DNA from: Deltaproteobacteria bacterium
Lineage (GTDB): Bacteria > Myxococcota > Kuafuiibacteriia > Kuafuiibacteriales > Kuafuiibacteriaceae
Direction: 5' to 3'
Assembly: GCA_016713425.1 (NCBI GenBank)
Contig: JADJPE010000005.1
Location: forward strand, 5,864,501 to 5,928,500
DNA: 64,000 nt
The notes beneath the pieces are model-generated. The model was not told where the DNA came from. It worked only from the letters and a program-made list of their open reading frames with translations, and did no database searches. The position numbers were made by a program, and so were the translations under genes. Position 1 is the first letter of the stretch; each line of letters opens with the position of its first letter. This document shows positions 61,937-64,000 of this stretch, piece after piece.

Positions 61937-64000
61937 GTGCCCACGAACGGCGAGCGTTCGCTTCGCGACGCGTCCGACATCATCGACCGCCACGACCTGG
62001 TGCTTGCCCGGCCGGGGGCGCCACCACAACCGCTCGTCTCGCCCGACCGTGCCGAGATACTCGCCGTCGAGAAACCAGCTCACGTTCGCGCTCTCGGTTT
62101 CCGCGACAAGCGGGATCTCTTGGCGATCGGCCGCCATGCCCGGGATCAGCATCGAAATGCGCCCTGCTGCGGGCTCAATGATCACCGGGGGCCGACCATC
62201 ACGGGCAGACGACGCAAGAGCACAGCCGGGCGCCATCGCGGGCGGCGACGGGAGTCGAAGCCGCTCGGCGCGAAGATATCGGCGCAGGTTCGGAGGATAA
62301 ACGACGAACCGCTCCGTCCGGTAGGGACGGTCGGCCCGACACGCCGGTGTGAGGCCGAGACCGGTTGCGATATCGACGTCCACTTCGACATGGAACGCGC
62401 AAGTCTCGGTCGGCACGCTGCGACGAAGTGCCCACGCGCGAGTTCGGTGAGGACAAGCCGCCGTCGGGAGCCGGCCGGACAACGCACAGACTTCGATAGC
62501 CGTCAGATCGCCCGGCACGGGGTCATCTTTGACGACCCGGTCGTCTGGACCTTGCAACGCCTCGAGTATATCGAAAAGAATCGGCCCCGCCGCCTCGGCA
62601 CCCGCGAGGTGGGAGCTTGGCGTATTGTCGAAGTTCCCAAGCCACACGACGGCCGTGTATTGCGCATTCGAACCGACAGCCCACGCGTCGTGGTGGCCAT
62701 AGCTTGTGCCCGTCTTCCAGTGGACGTTGACCGGCATTCGACGAAACCGCCCACGGGCGGGAAAGTCAGGACGGTCTTTGAGCCGGAGCGCGCGGCGCGT
62801 GAGGTAGGCAGCCCCAGGCGACATCGCTGTCATCTCCGGCCGACGATCTTGATCGTTCGGTGTTGGGACAAAGCTGAGGGGACGATACACGCCCCTCTCG
62901 GCCAGGGCAGCGTAGAGTCCCGCCATTTCGATCGGGGTCAACTCGACGCCGCCGATCGCGGCCGACAAGCCATAGAAACCGGGGTCTTCGACCAGACTCT
63001 CCACGCCCCACAGCCTAAGACTGCCCACGAAGGACTCGACGCCAAGCCGCGACAAGAGCTCGACGAACGGAACGTTGAGCGACATGGACAGCGCGCTCTC
63101 CGCATCGACGAGACCACGAAAGGTATCGTCGTAGTTTCGAGGCGCGTAAGAACCGTAGCTTCGCGGCGTGTCCGTGATGGCATGTTCGGGCAATAGAAGA
63201 CCTCGATCGATGCCCATCGCGTAAATGAAAGGCTTGAGCGCTGACCCAGGCGATCTCGGGTTATCGAAACCTGCGATCTGGCCCCCGTGCACCGCGTCCC
63301 AGAACTCGAAGTTTCCGACCAAGGCAACCACTTCGCCTTTGCGATGGTCTACGACCACCGCCGCCCCGTTGTGAATGCCGCGCTGCCGAAAGTCGGCCCT
63401 GGCTCGAGTGAAGGTGCCCTCGGCCATGACCTGCGCGCTCGAATCGAGATTCGTGACAATCCGCGCATCCTCGTGGCCGAACCGGTCCGAAAGCCAGATG
63501 GCTGCGTGTTGCGCTCGACGCGGCATCGGACGAAGCCGGCGCGGGACGGGGGTCGCGGCGATCATATCCAGCAGCCCGCGTCTGTGTTCGCCGCCGCCGT
63601 TGGCGTGGCCATGGCCGTTGGCGTGGTCGCTCCCGTTGCCGTTGGCGTCGCCGTTGCCGCGGCCATCGCCGCTCCCGGCGGCCTCGGTATTGGCGTTCGT
63701 GGCGTTCGCGTTCGCATCGGCGTCGTCGGCGCGAACCACGCGCTCATCCGTGAAGACGCCAGCCTCCACCAGGCGCCGCGCGATGGATTGCCGCGCTGAC
63801 GTCAAGCGATCCACATTCGAAGGGCTGGGAACCCGAGCGGACGGGCTTTGAGGCACGGCGAGAAGTATCGCGATCTCGCTCTTCGAGAGCGCATTCGCTC
63901 GGTGCCCGAAGTATGCCAGTGACGCGGCCTCGACACCTTCGAGATTCCGCCCGAAAGGGATATACTGAAGATATGCCTCAAGAATGCGCCGCTTATCGTA
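61931..64000 (-). CDS. pbpC: Penicillin-binding protein 1C (5' end outside window)
   Basis: This is a class A penicillin-binding protein that joins and cross-links peptidoglycan. The frame is open to the right edge; the visible end of the GT51 glycosyltransferase domain reads ILEAYLQYIPFGRN and VEAASLAYFGHRA. The transpeptidase shows the active-site serine in PRSPGSALKPF, SxN as SLN in MSLNVPF, and HWKTGTSYG. The C-terminus is the PBP1C-specific domain (WFLDGEYLGTVGRDERLWW). Between the domains lies a 50-residue insert rich in Asn, Gly, Ala and His, listed separately. Confidence 0.93.
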   Translation of the reverse strand, partial: YDKRRILEAYLQYIPFGRNLEGVEAASLAYFGHRANALSKSEIAILLAVPQSPSARVPSPSNVDRLTSARQSIARRLVEAGVFTDERVVRADDADANANATNANTEAAGSGDGRGNGDANGNGSDHANGHGHANGGGEHRRGLLDMIAATPVPRRLRPMPRRAQHAAIWLSDRFGHEDARIVTNLDSSAQVMAEGTFTRARADFRQRGIHNGAAVVVDHRKGEVVALVGNFEFWDAVHGGQIAGFDNPRSPGSALKPFIYAMGIDRGLLLPEHAITDTPRSYGSYAPRNYDDTFRGLVDAESALSMSLNVPFVELLSRLGVESFVGSLRLWGVESLVEDPGFYGLSAAIGGVELTPIEMAGLYAALAERGVYRPLSFVPTPNDQDRRPEMTAMSPGAAYLTRRALRLKDRPDFPARGRFRRMPVNVHWKTGTSYGHHDAWAVGSNAQYTAVVWLGNFDNTPSSHLAGAEAAGPILFDILEALQGPDDRVVKDDPVPGDLTAIEVCALSGRLPTAACPHRTRAWALRRSVPTETCAFHVEVDVDIATGLGLTPACRADRPYRTERFVVYPPNLRRYLRAERLRLPSPPAMAPGCALASSARDGRPPVIIEPAAGRISMLIPGMAADRQEIPLVAETESANVSWFLDGEYLGTVGRDERLWWRPRPGKHQVVAVDDVGRVAKRTLAVRGHL
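63584..63730 (-). repeat. Low-complexity Asn/Gly/His-rich insert in PBP1C
   Basis: Repeated gccgttggcgtg-like 12-base blocks encode runs such as ANANATNAN, GNGDANGNG and HANGHGHANGG between the glycosyltransferase and transpeptidase domains. PBP1C of other bacteria has a short linker here. The tract may be a flexible spacer or a histidine-rich metal binder. Confidence 0.8.

Overview
The window is GC-rich chromosomal DNA from a Gram-negative bacterium that looks like the former Deltaproteobacteria, most likely Myxococcota or Bradymonadota-like. The evidence is the many Cys-rich and Gly/Asp-rich outer-membrane lipoproteins, the LPP20/LpoB lipoprotein cluster, a matrixin-type protease with a Cys-rich stalk and C-terminal anchor, stand-alone HDOD, PilZ and V4R regulators, and a bacterial str-S10-spc-alpha ribosomal locus. 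The assignment is by gene content only; no marker phylogeny could be run. No rRNA, tRNA, CRISPR array, phage or insertion sequence was seen.

Left part (1-25 kb). It starts inside a sigma-54 activator. A lipoprotein and an RTX-repeat lipoprotein follow, then a chemoreceptor with a HAMP array next to a receiver/CheX-like fusion, a beta-helix protein, an HDOD protein, a V4R sensor, scpA, purC, a large unrecognised protein and a lysine 6-aminotransferase. A PAP2-Smr-DgkA operon comes next. It runs tail-to-tail into a P-type ATPase relative that has lost its catalytic motifs. An OB-fold-like lipoprotein and the matrixin protease close the region.

Envelope cluster (26-37 kb). Seven consecutive minus-strand genes (33723 down to 26018) encode only exported proteins: three LPP20-type lipoproteins, a trypsin-like protease, a two-domain CsgG/TolB-like protein, an LpoB-like lipoprotein and a COG3014-like TPR lipoprotein. 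A lytic transglycosylase gene lies just upstream on the same strand. This is the best candidate in the window for an incompletely described system. A plus-strand operon follows: a rhodanese without its cysteine, a MauE/DoxX-like membrane protein and a BioD-like/DRTGG protein.

Ribosomal locus (37.3-55.1 kb, minus strand). In transcription order it reads rpsL-rpsG-fusA-tuf-rpsJ-rplD-rplW-rplB-rpsS-rplV-rpsC-rplP-rpmC-rpsQ-rplN-rplX-rplE-rpsN-rpsH-rplF-rplR-rpsE-rpmD-rplO-secY-adk-rpmJ-rpsM-rpsK-rpoA-rplQ. The order is canonical except that rplC (L3), rpsD (S4), map and infA are missing from their usual places. EF-Tu has an altered switch I with an insertion.

Right part (55.7-64 kb). A PilZ-domain protein, a separate nuoM-nuoN pair, an RlmM-type rRNA methyltransferase with a 12-residue-repeat basic tail, and a penicillin-binding protein 1C that runs off the right edge with a low-complexity Asn/Gly/His insert.
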